Origin: CBDAUN01 sp965214875
Lineage (GTDB): Bacteria > Pseudomonadota > Gammaproteobacteria > Arenicellales > JAJDZL01
Length of the DNA stretch: 64,000 bases
Assembly (NCBI GenBank): GCA_965214875.1
Contig: OZ243980.1
Location: 930,001-994,000, forward strand
Direction of reading: 5' to 3'
The position numbers and the translations under genes are program-made. The notes beneath the pieces were generated by a model, which was not told the origin of the DNA, made no database searches, and worked only from the letters and a program-made list of their open reading frames with translations. Positions within the stretch are counted from its first letter, which is position 1; every line of letters begins with the position of its first letter. Shown here one piece after another: positions 7,940 to 17,557 of this stretch.

Positions 7940-8636
7940 TCAGCTGTCGAGGTTCGGACACTTCCAATGCTTCCTGGCCGCTTGGCTCCCCGTAGTCTGG
8001 CCGGCGAGGACCCGGGTTCCGCCCCTAGTGCCGTTGCACATGCAGTCCGCAACGTCCTGCCGGGTGCGGGCCACCGCAAAGCACCCGGTGCGGTTGAACT
8101 TGAAAGGGTCGGACGGGGTGCCGACAGACTGGCTGCCGTCAGGCTTCAAGTTCTGCTCCGCGTTCGAGAACTCGCCGCGGGTCTTGAAGCAGGCGCGGCT
8201 TATGAACGAACCCTCGCTCATCAATCCAACAACGTACCGGGTACTCTTATCCAGGGAGAAGGTGACAGTCTTAGCTGTTGAGGGAGTGCTGCTCGTGATC
8301 GTTCCAAGCGACCGGGTTTCAGCCGCAGCCGAACCGCCGCTCTCGTTTTTCATCACTCCTACAGAAAGCGGAATGCCTTCAGGCGGAACAGCAGTACCAA
8401 AGGCACTAGTATACTGGGCAGCTGAAATTGGCGGCATGGATAATGTGAGACTGTTTGCTATGCTGGATGGTAAGAAAATTGCTATCGAATTCAGCTCGCT
8501 CATGCCACCGTCTGTGCAGGCATCCGGGCCGATGGTCGCCGGAATGACCAGCTGCGCCTGCACCGGGGCCGCAAGCGCCGCCAGCAGCAGGACTGTCAGT
8601 TTAGCGAGGGAGGGGGGGGGTGAGTAATTGCTTCAT
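7940..8636 (-). CDS. Poly-C-tract secreted protein 2 (out of frame here)
   Basis: ATG at 8636 is preceded by GAGGA at good spacing. Codons for M-K-Q-L-L-T run into 9 C (8620-8612). As sequenced the start frame ends after 11 codons. With 8 or 11 C it reads MKQLLTPPSLAK, then LTVLLLAALAAPVQA with a cleavage-like AQA-Q junction, then about 200 residues. The mature part is Ser/Thr-rich with a Cys-containing C-terminus (CFKTRGEF, TGCFAVARTRQDVADCMCNG, HWKCPNL). Disulfides in the periplasm or outside the cell are likely; the fold is unknown. It lies directly upstream of poly-C gene 1 on the same strand, so the two may be co-transcribed. Confidence 0.65.
8612..8620 (-). repeat. Homopolymer of 9 C inside signal peptide
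   Basis: Nine G on the plus strand. 8 or 11 would join start codon and mature frame; 9 gives a stop 11 codons after the start. Confidence 0.9.
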
Positions 8637-8816
8637 TGTGTTTTCCTCATGGTTGCATTTTCCTTCATTATACCAGTTTTCCTGTCAAAAATAGGCAAAC
8701 TTTCAAACTGAGCAACTACCGAAAATTTGAAAATTGCGTCTATTTGTCGGCTATGCATTATCATTCAATGCTGGTGAAATTATATTGAATTGACACTACG
8801 ATACAGGAGTAAGACA

Positions 8817-10451
8817 GTGAAAAACCAAAAAAACCAAGCAAATTCCGAAGAAATTGGGTATCACAACCTCGACGGGGCAGGCAAGTCACTGGTCGAGCGC
8901 TCTGTCAAAGGTGGCTACACGCGCCGCGATGCCTTGAAAGTCATGGCAGCTACCGGCGTTTCCATGACCGCAGCATACAATCTGCTGGCATCCGGCCGCG
9001 AGGCAGTTGCATCAACGCCAAAGCAAGGTGGCATGGTTCGAGCGGCGGTCAGTGTGCATGGTCCTGGCGACACCCTTGATCCAAATCTGTTCACATCCGC
9101 GATCGACTACACGCGCGCTCGCGCGCACTACAACGCCCTTTGCCAGCTGGATGAAAATCTATCTGCTCAGCCGGAACTTGCTGAGTCGTGGAGTCCAAGC
9201 GCAGATGCGAAGGAGTGGACTTTCAATCTGCGAAAGGATGTCCATTTTCATGATGGCTCTCCGCTAACTGCAGAAGATGCGCTTTGGAGCATGAACCGTC
9301 ACATCGCCGAAGGGTCGACTTCGGTTGTGAAGGATATTTTTTCGTTTGTTGACAGATGGGAGAAGGTTGGTCCCCATCAGATCAAGGCAGTACTAAACAC
9401 GCCGAATTCAGATTTGCCGACTCTTCTTGGTGGAGTCTATCAGATGAAGGTGATCAAGGATGGCACTGAGGGCGATGGCAACGGGACTGGTCCGTTCATT
9501 ATGCAGGATTTCCAGCCTGGTGTTCGTTCGCTGAGCACAAGAAACGAAGACTACTGGCGTGCGCCGGCTCCGCTTGATGCTGTAGAGATATTCGCGATCA
9601 CCGATGCGGTTGCACGTGCCAATGCGGTCATAGCAGGAGACGTGCATATGATTTCCGATGTCGAACCGCGGTCAATCAGGCAGATCGACGAATCGAAAGA
9701 CGCGGAGATGATATCGATTCCCGCTGGAGCTTGGAACGGCATTTGCGCACTGAAGACTTCAGAGCCGGGCAGCAATGGCGATTTCGTCAAAGGCCTGCAA
9801 TACATTCAGGATCGCGAGCGAATCGTTAATCGAATTCTAAAAGGACATGGATCAGTGGGCAACGATCAGCCAATCAACCCGGCCTATGGCGCAGATTACT
9901 GTCATGAGTTGCCAATCCGAGAATTTGATCCAGACAAGGCCAAGTGGCACCTAGATAAGTCGGGCTATACGACCGCGGAATGCTATGTTGCGCCGGTGGG
10001 TTCAGGGATCGAGGAGACTTGCTTGCTGATGCAGACAAATTTGGCTAAAATCGGATTCGACTTGAAGATCAAGAAGGTCCCGAATGATGGCTACTGGGGT
10101 TCTGTCTGGAGAGTCGAGCCGTTAAATGTTACGAGCTGGAACATGCGCCCGACCGTGAACTCGATGCTTGCGCTTGCGTTTGCGCCCGGAGCGGCATGGA
10201 ACGATACCTATTGGGACAATGAGCGAATGGGCGAGCTTTTGAAGCTTTCATTGGCGGAGCTTGATCCTGACAGGCGGCATCAGATGTATTGCGAAATGCA
10301 GACGCTGGTCCACAATGAAAGCGGCATGGTTATTCCGATGCATTTGAATGTGCTGGATGCGATTCGCACGAATGTGCGTGGTGTTCCGAAAACGCCGCTT
10401 GGAAATCTTGGGTCTTCCGATTTCCCAGAATGGGTATGGCTGGATGAATGA
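8817..10451 (+). CDS. ABC transporter substrate-binding protein, peptide/nickel type (SBP family 5)
   Basis: A periplasmic binding protein expected to deliver oligopeptides or similar ligands to an ABC permease. GTG 8817 is chosen because AGGAG (8805-8809) stands 7 bp before it. The N-terminus carries a Tat-like signal (YTRRDALKVMAATGVSMTAA). Family features are the GGMVRAAV opening, the ETLDP-like GDTLDPNLF, ELAESWSPSADAKEWTFNLR and VHFHDGSPLTAEDALWSMNR. About 544 aa is normal length. No permease or ATPase gene is next to it, so partners must lie elsewhere. The gene is divergent from the poly-C gene pair, with the promoters of both in 8637-8816. Confidence 0.85.
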   Translation: MKNQKNQANSEEIGYHNLDGAGKSLVERSVKGGYTRRDALKVMAATGVSMTAAYNLLASGREAVASTPKQGGMVRAAVSVHGPGDTLDPNLFTSAIDYTRARAHYNALCQLDENLSAQPELAESWSPSADAKEWTFNLRKDVHFHDGSPLTAEDALWSMNRHIAEGSTSVVKDIFSFVDRWEKVGPHQIKAVLNTPNSDLPTLLGGVYQMKVIKDGTEGDGNGTGPFIMQDFQPGVRSLSTRNEDYWRAPAPLDAVEIFAITDAVARANAVIAGDVHMISDVEPRSIRQIDESKDAEMISIPAGAWNGICALKTSEPGSNGDFVKGLQYIQDRERIVNRILKGHGSVGNDQPINPAYGADYCHELPIREFDPDKAKWHLDKSGYTTAECYVAPVGSGIEETCLLMQTNLAKIGFDLKIKKVPNDGYWGSVWRVEPLNVTSWNMRPTVNSMLALAFAPGAAWNDTYWDNERMGELLKLSLAELDPDRRHQMYCEMQTLVHNESGMVIPMHLNVLDAIRTNVRGVPKTPLGNLGSSDFPEWVWLDE

Positions 10452-10550
10452 TTGATTTTCGATGAGTCGATCGACTGCCAAGTTGGCGGCGCGATAATCA
10501 GAAACCTGACTAAGCTCACGAATTGGCGAACTGTAAGACCGAAATGAGTG

Positions 10551-10581
10551 AAACGGTGTAGCCTGTTGGTTGCACCGTTTT
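10551..10581 (+). terminator. Possible terminator after the binding-protein gene
   Basis: AAACGGTG (10551-10558) and CACCGTTT (10573-10580) form an 8-bp stem with a 14-nt loop about 100 bp after the stop codon. Only a short T run follows. Confidence 0.35.
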
Positions 10582-11398
10582 GCTTGGTGCAAATTCCTTT
10601 TTGTGACTGAGTGCTATCCGAATTGTTGGGTTCGGTCAAGGGTGTGAAAAAGATCATTCAAGCCGAATTTACCCCACGGTGTTCCGAGGCCGCATTGGAT
10701 AAATTGGGCAAAGTCATGACGACCTGGATGAACTGTTGGGCAGTTAACGCAATCCATCAAAATCAGCGTCGACCGGGTCTCCTAGGGGATGCATGTTCCG
10801 ATATACGCCCTTTTCGAGAATATTGAAGTGGGGCTACCGTGAAAGAGTGTCTTAAGGGTTATCGCGAGGTGAGGAAGTGGCAGGTGAATGCTGTCTTAAA
10901 ATGTGAAGTCGAATCGCTAAAGGTGCCTTGCTGAAGAACAAAATCCTATTTGCACCGAACTGCTCGCCTATGGCCTGGTCATCTTGCAACTGCGTTTGCT
11001 TGAAGTGCTGGCCTTTTTCATATTATCGATTCCAGTTGCTTGACGCTTTGTCTCTTATCGCTCTGCGGTTGTGCTTTCTTATCTATGACGGCATGCGTAT
11101 AAGGCATTTTTGTATTTGTTAAGCACTTGAAACCTTGTCTTTATTTATTCAATTTTTGCCTCGAAATAATGTGCTGTGAAATTTGCTGCAAGCGTAGCGC
11201 GCAGGCGCGTTCAGTCCTATCCCGAATCACGGGGCATCGCTTGAAGACGGATTGGATCAAACTGTCTGGAGCGGTCGCGTATCAAGTGCCAGCTTTGCAA
11301 AGCACTTTGCTATCGGTTGCGGCTGTCGTGCCGGACAAACTCGCCAGTGCTGGTCAGCCGCTGGCAGACTGTACATATCAGACAATGAGCGAAAGGGG
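10582..11398. other. About 0.8 kb without a recognisable gene
   Basis: Short open frames occur (10611-10826, 11127-11408), but none has a good ribosome site, family motif or coding-like composition. The region probably holds the upstream part of a lost restriction-modification operon, as an HsdS-type gene follows with no hsdM. That is inference. Confidence 0.4.
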
Positions 11399-13024
11399 AT
11401 GGGAATAGAAGCGGGGATTGACATTGCCGCTGAGGAGCGGGCTCTCATCCTCGCCTTGCTCGAGCGCTATCTTCCGGGCACTGCCGCCTGGGCCTACGGC
11501 TCTCGCGTGAAGTGGACCTCGAGTCCGAAGTCGGATCTGGATCTGGTGGTATTCGCCGGCTCTGCGCAATCGCGGCAGGTCGGCGACCTGCGCGAAGCGC
11601 TGGAGGAGAGTGACCTGCCCTTCCGGGTGGATCTGTTTGTCTGGGACGAGGTGCCGGAGTCTTTCCGCGAAACCATTCTTCGAGAGCATGTCGAACTGAC
11701 ACGAAAAAATGCGAGGCCCAGTGATCCGGCTTCGCCAGCTTGGAAGCGGGTCAATCTAGGCGAAGTAACCGATCTGACACTTAGCAGCGTCGACAAAAAA
11801 TCCAAGGAAGATGAAAAACAGGTTCGACTTTGCAACTACATGGATGTCTACAACAACCCGTTTATACGTCATGACATGGATTTCATGGCTGCGACTGCCA
11901 CTGCAAATGAAATAAAGAAATGCACCTTGCTTCCCGGCGATGTTGTCATAACGAAGGATTCAGAGAAATACGATGACATTGGAGTGCCAACACTGATCAA
12001 AGACAAGATTGATGGGCTGGTTTGCGGCTATCACCTGGCCATCCTCCGTCCGAAAGCATCAAAAATCGACGGCGCATTTCTGTATTACGCCCTGACTAAC
12101 GATGATGCCAAGCAACAGTTCCATTCTTTTGCGAATGGAATTACTAGATTCGGATTGCGAAAAAACGATATCGGGCTCGTTGAAATTCCTTTCCCTAGTT
12201 TGCCTGAGCAGCGCGCCATCGCCCGCATGCTCGGAACTCTTGACGACAAGATCGAATTGAACCGGCGCATGTGCCGGACCCTGGAGGAGATGGCCCGCGC
12301 CCTGTTCAAGTCGTGGTTCGTCGATTTCGAGCCGGTGCGCGCCAAGATGGCGGGCAAGGACCCCGGCCTGCCCCGGCATCTGGCGGACCTGTTCCCCGAC
12401 CGGCTGGTCGATTCCGAGCTGGGGAAGATTCCACAAGGCTGGAGGGTTTACCGTCTGGAAGAATTAGCAAACCATCACACTTCTTCTGTTAACCCATCGG
12501 AGACACCGAAATGCTATTTCGAACATTTCAGCATTCCAGCTTTCGACAAGAATCGAACACCGGCCGTTGAAATTGGGAACAAAATCAAGAGCAACAAAAC
12601 GGCTGTGCCTTCGGGCGCAGTATTTTTGTCTAAATTAAACCCGCATATTCCCCGTATTTGGTTGCCGAATAAAGCCAAAAATCACAAACAAGTTTGCTCG
12701 ACCGAATTCTTGGTTTTTACGCCGCATAATTTAGGCTCTCGCAGTTTACTGTTTTCGCTTTTTTGTAGTGAAAAGTTTCATAACATGTTTCAAACCATGG
12801 TTACGGGAACTTCAAAAAGCCATCAGCGCGTACCGCCTGAACCAGTGAAGGCTAGTTATGTGATATCAGGAAATAAAAAAGTGTTCGGTAAATTTGATAG
12901 CATCGCTACGCCGATGCTTGAACAAGTTATCGACTACCGCACTCAAGCAAAAACACTTGCAATTATTCGCGACATATTGGTTCCGCACCTGATATCGAAA
13001 GATAAACTAGCCGCATCGCTTTGA
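11399..13024 (+). CDS. hsdS: Nucleotidyltransferase (MNT) domain fused to type I restriction specificity subunit HsdS
   Basis: ATG 11399 follows AAGGGG. Residues about 1-100 form an MNT-type nucleotidyltransferase: G34-S35-R36, then D46 and D48 in SDLDLVVF, with a later RVDLF aspartate. The catalytic triad is complete. From about residue 115 the protein is an HsdS: target-recognition domain 1, central conserved helix (LPEQRAIARMLGTLDDKIEL, EEMARALFKSWFVDFEPVRA), target-recognition domain 2 (IPQGWRVYRLEELANHH) and C-terminal helix (IRDILVPHLISKDKL). HsdS gives a type I system its DNA specificity and needs HsdM and HsdR, neither of which is nearby. 541 aa equals one MNT domain plus a full HsdS. 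The role of the MNT part is unknown; such domains often act as antitoxin or nucleotide-modifying enzymes. Confidence 0.8.
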   Translation: MGIEAGIDIAAEERALILALLERYLPGTAAWAYGSRVKWTSSPKSDLDLVVFAGSAQSRQVGDLREALEESDLPFRVDLFVWDEVPESFRETILREHVELTRKNARPSDPASPAWKRVNLGEVTDLTLSSVDKKSKEDEKQVRLCNYMDVYNNPFIRHDMDFMAATATANEIKKCTLLPGDVVITKDSEKYDDIGVPTLIKDKIDGLVCGYHLAILRPKASKIDGAFLYYALTNDDAKQQFHSFANGITRFGLRKNDIGLVEIPFPSLPEQRAIARMLGTLDDKIELNRRMCRTLEEMARALFKSWFVDFEPVRAKMAGKDPGLPRHLADLFPDRLVDSELGKIPQGWRVYRLEELANHHTSSVNPSETPKCYFEHFSIPAFDKNRTPAVEIGNKIKSNKTAVPSGAVFLSKLNPHIPRIWLPNKAKNHKQVCSTEFLVFTPHNLGSRSLLFSLFCSEKFHNMFQTMVTGTSKSHQRVPPEPVKASYVISGNKKVFGKFDSIATPMLEQVIDYRTQAKTLAIIRDILVPHLISKDKLAASL

Positions 13025-13213
13025 CCAAGAATTAAATTTCCTAATTGCCACTTAGCATAGCCATGTTCCAGGAGTCTCTCATGCATCAGCAAAGGCTCTC
13101 AGGGCAACACGGGTAAGCCTTGGGATCATTGTCTGCAAGGCGATATCGGCGGTTGAATTGGTATTCGAGTTCCGCGTGTTAGCTCTGTTCGAACAAGTGG
13201 TAGCTGGAGCGCA

Positions 13214-13426
13214 ATGCTCGCCTTCAAAGTGCCGCTCCCACCTATAGATGTTGCAATTGAATTTCAACAACTTATGCAACCATTACTGGATCGCTTGATC
13301 GCAAACGTTCATGCCTGTCAAATGCTGACGCAAATTCGCAACGCTCTCATTGATAAATTGATTTCGGGCGATGTTCAACTGACAAATGCCACTAGCCATG
13401 ATAAGAAAAGCTCTTGTAGAAAATAA
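13214..13426 (+). pseudogene. HsdS C-terminal fragment
   Basis: The frame reads FKVPLPPIDVAIEFQQLMQP followed by LLDRLIANVHACQMLTQIRN and ALIDKLISGDVQL. This is the conserved C-terminal helix region of a type I specificity subunit, different in sequence from the intact gene just upstream. It may extend left to about 13160 in another frame. There is no start or recognition domain. It is either the relic of a second hsdS or material left by recombination between specificity genes. Confidence 0.6.
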
Positions 13427-13494
13427 ATTTATAAGTAATTGATTTTATTTTATAAGAAATCTATATTTCTATGAATTTCAGCTAAATTGCCGAT

Positions 13495-14794
13495 TTATTC
13501 GGTGTCTGGAAAATCCACCGGCAGTGAGCATAGGTAGTGGCGTATCGATGGTATCGAAAACTTGTAGTGATATGGCAGCTTTGCTACCGGAGCCAGCAAT
13601 CCTGCATGCAAGGTTTTACTCAGGAAGTTGTCGAATGACACCTGCGCTGGTGCCAGTGTTGATGCTGCAAGATGCCTGAGCGTCTCTTCAGATAGGATGC
13701 CGTCGCGGTCGGATGCAACTAGGGCAAACTTTTTATACAAAGCGGGAAACCTGTCGCCGGCGGCAAGTCTCCTAGTGTAATAGTCGTTTTTTCGCTCCTC
13801 TCCTTTCGCCAGTGCTTGCTCAAGCAGATGCCGTTCCAGTCGCCCGTCATGGGAGCGAATTACTCGGCCTGCGGCCACCCCGACCCGGTTGATGTGTTGC
13901 GGCCATCCCTGCGACGACTTGGCCAGTGCATCGACCCAGACCGTCTTTTCGCCATCCGTGCCAATATAGTAGGTTTCGAGCATGCGTTTCAATGAATCGG
14001 TCGTATCTTTCAGCGAAAGGGGCTCTAGAATCTATGATTCGTTCGTCGGGAAGCCTCGACAAGCCGCATTGCTTCAATACTGCCTCTGTATTGCTTAAAC
14101 CAAAAAAACGCTGTAACAAGATCAATGCCCTGAGCGTCCCGATGAAGACAGTCAAGAACGTCACGGGTTGCACTTTCGACCGGCGTGTTCTGAGCTTCAT
14201 CCACAAACACCACAAGACGGATATTTTCAAGCAATTGAGCGGCTTTCAAAAAAACCGCCCCTGCTCGCATCGCAGAAAATGAACGATCATTATCGCCAGA
14301 TTTGCCGCCGCCCGCGAATCCTGCTATTTGAATGCCTCGTTCCAATAAATTCTCATACAATTTTTCGCCGAAGCTCAGCAATTTATCTAGCTTTCGGGAT
14401 GTTGTATCTGGGTCGATTTCTGAAAGCCTCTGACTTTCCTTGTTTGCCGCGCCAACCAAATATAGAATGACATCATCCGGCGAAGCTAATGATCCGGGCG
14501 GAATTGAGACCGCAACCCAAGGGTCATCGGGTGTGGAATGCTGTCTGATCGCCTCCATGCACTCCTGCATCAATGCAGATTTTCCTGCTCCCGGCGCACC
14601 TTGGAAAATTAATGTGCCGCCGCCGACGCGTCCGTAGCTTAAGGCTATCATCGCCTCGCGAAAAACTTCATATTCATAATCGCGCCCGCAAAAAAAGCTT
14701 CACGCCCTACTTCGGCGCGGTCGGGTTGGACTAGCCAAACCTTCTCAGGCAAAGGGTCGACTGGTGGTGGCTTGGGAAAAGCTTCCTGGTTCAC
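13495..14794 (-). pseudogene. P-loop ATPase gene, frameshifted
   Basis: The best start is GTG 14794, giving VNQEAFPKPPPVDPLPEKVW. A frame change falls at a run of 7 A near 14690, just where GREAFF should continue as CGRDYEYEVF. The next frame carries a Walker A (FQGAPGAGKSALM) and Walker B (RLVVFVDEAQNTP), and changes frame again near 14110 (GIDLVTAFFGLSNTEAVLKQ). A last frame runs to 13495 with a helical C-terminus (VGVAAGRVIRSHDGRLERHL). It is an AAA/Orc1-like ATPase of about 430 residues when joined, of a kind often found in mobile or defence regions. Three frame breaks make it a pseudogene. Confidence 0.7.
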
Positions 14795-15797
14795 TTGACG
14801 CGGTTTGACATGAAATTTATGAATGTGGTTTTAACACGACGCAATAAAGATCGAATTTAACCCACGGAACATTTTACCCTCTCGCAGTCGATGCCTGACG
14901 GACGACCATGATGCAGGAAGAGTATCACCAGGCGATTGGAATGGCCGCATTCATAGAAGGAATCGGGACTTAGGAGCTTGAGGGAAAGATGGTCAGACGC
15001 TATACCGAACGGTGCTCGAAACTGTCGGATGCGATCAGGCTTTCGAAAGTCGAGATCGGCTGATAGGTCAGGCGAGCTAGCCTGCAAGTGTGAGGATGGA
15101 GGCCGCCGCAAGCGCTGAAGCACATGTACGCCCTCCTGAGTGGGGCTACACTGGGAGCGGGAGCGGGCATTCGGCCATCTGATAGCGCCTTGCGGAGACA
15201 TTCGTGGACGGTTTGCGCTATCGCGGGCGCATGCGCCGTGCGCGCAGTACGCTCTGCCACGGCAACTAAAAGCGCACGCTGGCAACCGGTCCGCTACAGC
15301 GGCAAGCCGCACCGCATCGCTGCATCCTGCCCATGCCGACCGGTTTTCGTGCCGTGCGCCGATTGCGTCGAATCCCAGAATCCGTAGCTTTGCCGGGCTT
15401 GAAGTTCAGCCGATCTTTCCATTTTTCAGATTTGGCAATCAACCTAGACACTGCTCCAAGCGCACTTAAAACCACGCAGGAAAATTTGCAATAGCAGTGA
15501 CATGAAGGTGAAGAAAAATAAAATTCGGTGCTAATGGTTTCGGCAATCATTTTCGTTGAACAAGCCAATTTTTCAACCCTTCAAATTTGACTTTGCAAGC
15601 GGATTCGCTCTCATTTTTTTGCTTCGGGTAAATGAATGCTGCTGGCTGGACGAATCTTCGATACAATAATGGTGACTTAAGCGCAATAATAGCCGATGCC
15701 GCACCATTTAGACTTGAACCGCTCGATTCCTATCTTAGGCGACCCACCGTGTGGCGGTATGGTTTGGACGGTGCGGACAACCGATTAAGGATCGGTA
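14795..15797. other. About 1 kb without a recognisable gene
   Basis: Several short open frames on both strands overlap each other and carry no motif I recognise. The right end (15700-15797) contains the upstream region of the methyltransferase gene, with AAGG at 15786-15789 before its GTG start. Confidence 0.4.
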
Positions 15798-17324
15798 GTG
15801 CGTCGTTCTCGACAATCGCGCAAGCGCGCATCCCAAGCTGACAAAATTCAGCAACTGCCTTTTGGACAGGTGCGCAATCCCTATCCGCCGCTCGAAATCC
15901 TCTCTCAAGAAAGCGTCGATCGGATCCATGATGCCTCCTTGTCCATACTGGAGGAAATCGGGGTCAATTTCTTGCTCGACGAGGCCCGCGAGATTCTTCG
16001 TAAAGCCGGGGCTGAGGTGCGCTCAAATGATCCGAGGGTTCGATTCGATCGCGGCCTAATTGATGAAGCGATCAGCCATGCTCCTAAGGAATTCGTGCTG
16101 CATGCGAGAAACCCGCAAAGGAATCTTCGTATCGGAGGCAGCTGGCTGGCGTTTTCGACAGTAGCCGGACCTCCAAATGCAAGTGACGTGATAAAAGGAA
16201 GGCGGTCTGGCAATTTCAAAGACTATTGCGATTTTATTCGGCTGGCGCAAGCGGTCAATATTGCTCAGGCGATACCGGGTCATCCGGTCGAGCCAATCGA
16301 ACTATCCGCGGCCACCAGGCACCTCGATACTGCACGAGCCACGGTGACATTGACCGACAAGGTCTACCGATGCTACTCGCTCGGACAGGAAAGGGTGCTA
16401 GACTTGCTTGAGATAACCCGCCTGAATCGGGGAGTTGATGATGAGCAGCTCGTGCGCGAGCCAAGCGTTTTTACCGTAATCAACGCCAATTCCCCTTTGC
16501 AGTTCGATATCCCGATGCTTTGGGGGATCATCGAACTCGCCAGACTAAAACAGGCAATCATCATTACGCCGTTTACGCTCGCTGGTGCAATGGCGCCGAT
16601 TACACTGGCCGGAGCTATAACGCAGCAGAATGCCGAAGCGCTGGCTGGAATTGCGTTTACCCAGCTGGTCAATCCGGGTACGCCGGTCATGTATGGCGGA
16701 TTCACTTCGAATGTCGACATGCGCACTGGCTCGCCTGCCTTCGGTACGCCAGAATACGTCAAGGCCACATTAATCGGCGGTCAATTTGCTCGCCGCTACG
16801 GGGTGCCTTATCGGTCTTCCAATGTCAATGCATCGAATGCGCCTGATGTGCAGGCAGCCTACGAATCGCAAATGTCGATCTGGGCCGCCACGATGGGACA
16901 TGCGAACCTCACTCACCATGCGCTTGGCTGGCTCGAAGGAGGTCTTTGCGCCTCATTCGAAAAATTCATCATCGATGCTGAAATGCTTCAAGCGATGGTC
17001 GAAGTGCTCAAGCCGGTAGCTGTGGACGAGGCATCGCTCGGGCTCGATGCGATCCGTGAAGTAGGGCCAGGCGGGCACTTTTTCTCGGCCGCGCACACCA
17101 TGGAACGTTATCAGGACGAGTTCTATCAGCCAATTCTTTCGGATTGGCGCAATTTCGAGACTTGGTCGGATGATGGATCGGTTGACGCGACCGAACGAGC
17201 GCATCGCATCTGCAAATCGCTGCTTGAGCAATACGAGCCGCCGCCAATTGAGCATGATCGAGTGGAGGCTATTGATCGTTTCGTCGCCATTCGAAAAGAG
17301 CAAGGCGGCGTTTCGCTGTCGTAG
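15798..17324 (+). CDS. Trimethylamine methyltransferase (MttB) family protein, non-pyrrolysine type
   Basis: Members transfer a methyl group from a methylated amine to a corrinoid protein; those without pyrrolysine act on quaternary amines such as glycine betaine or proline betaine. The 508-aa product starts at GTG 15798 and aligns with the family throughout: PYPPLEILSQESVDRIHDAS, EEIGVNFLLDEAREILRKAG, the central SPLQFDIPMLWGIIELA, and the barrel end GHANLTHHALGWLEGGL. There is no in-frame amber codon, so no pyrrolysine. No corrinoid-protein gene is adjacent. A dimethylglycine-dehydrogenase-like gene follows 1.3 kb downstream, consistent with stepwise demethylation of an N-methylated compound. 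The substrate cannot be told from sequence. Confidence 0.8.
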   Translation: MRRSRQSRKRASQADKIQQLPFGQVRNPYPPLEILSQESVDRIHDASLSILEEIGVNFLLDEAREILRKAGAEVRSNDPRVRFDRGLIDEAISHAPKEFVLHARNPQRNLRIGGSWLAFSTVAGPPNASDVIKGRRSGNFKDYCDFIRLAQAVNIAQAIPGHPVEPIELSAATRHLDTARATVTLTDKVYRCYSLGQERVLDLLEITRLNRGVDDEQLVREPSVFTVINANSPLQFDIPMLWGIIELARLKQAIIITPFTLAGAMAPITLAGAITQQNAEALAGIAFTQLVNPGTPVMYGGFTSNVDMRTGSPAFGTPEYVKATLIGGQFARRYGVPYRSSNVNASNAPDVQAAYESQMSIWAATMGHANLTHHALGWLEGGLCASFEKFIIDAEMLQAMVEVLKPVAVDEASLGLDAIREVGPGGHFFSAAHTMERYQDEFYQPILSDWRNFETWSDDGSVDATERAHRICKSLLEQYEPPPIEHDRVEAIDRFVAIRKEQGGVSLS

Positions 17325-17557
17325 AGATGATGGCCAAACTTCAAGGCATGACATTACAGGTCGCTAAGGCGCAAAAGAATAGGCTAAACGGGCTGGTTGT
17401 TCAAGTGTTTGGACGACGGTAGACTCTGTCAGCGCTTTTATGCGCTCCACCTTTGGACGATGCCGGCCCATATGAAGATGCAGTCTTAACATTCGGTCTG
17501 TTCATATCGTGATTTGTTTTAGCTTCGCGATATATAATTTGCCGAAAGGGTAAAGCT

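Noticed and set aside
10452..11398. Search for tRNA genes in this and the other gene-free stretches
   Set aside because: No T-loop signature of the GGTTCGAATCC type with a matching acceptor stem was seen. A covariance-model search would be decisive.
14857..15312. 151-codon minus-strand frame in the 1-kb gap
   Set aside because: No ribosome site, motif or plausible composition, and several equally long frames overlap it.
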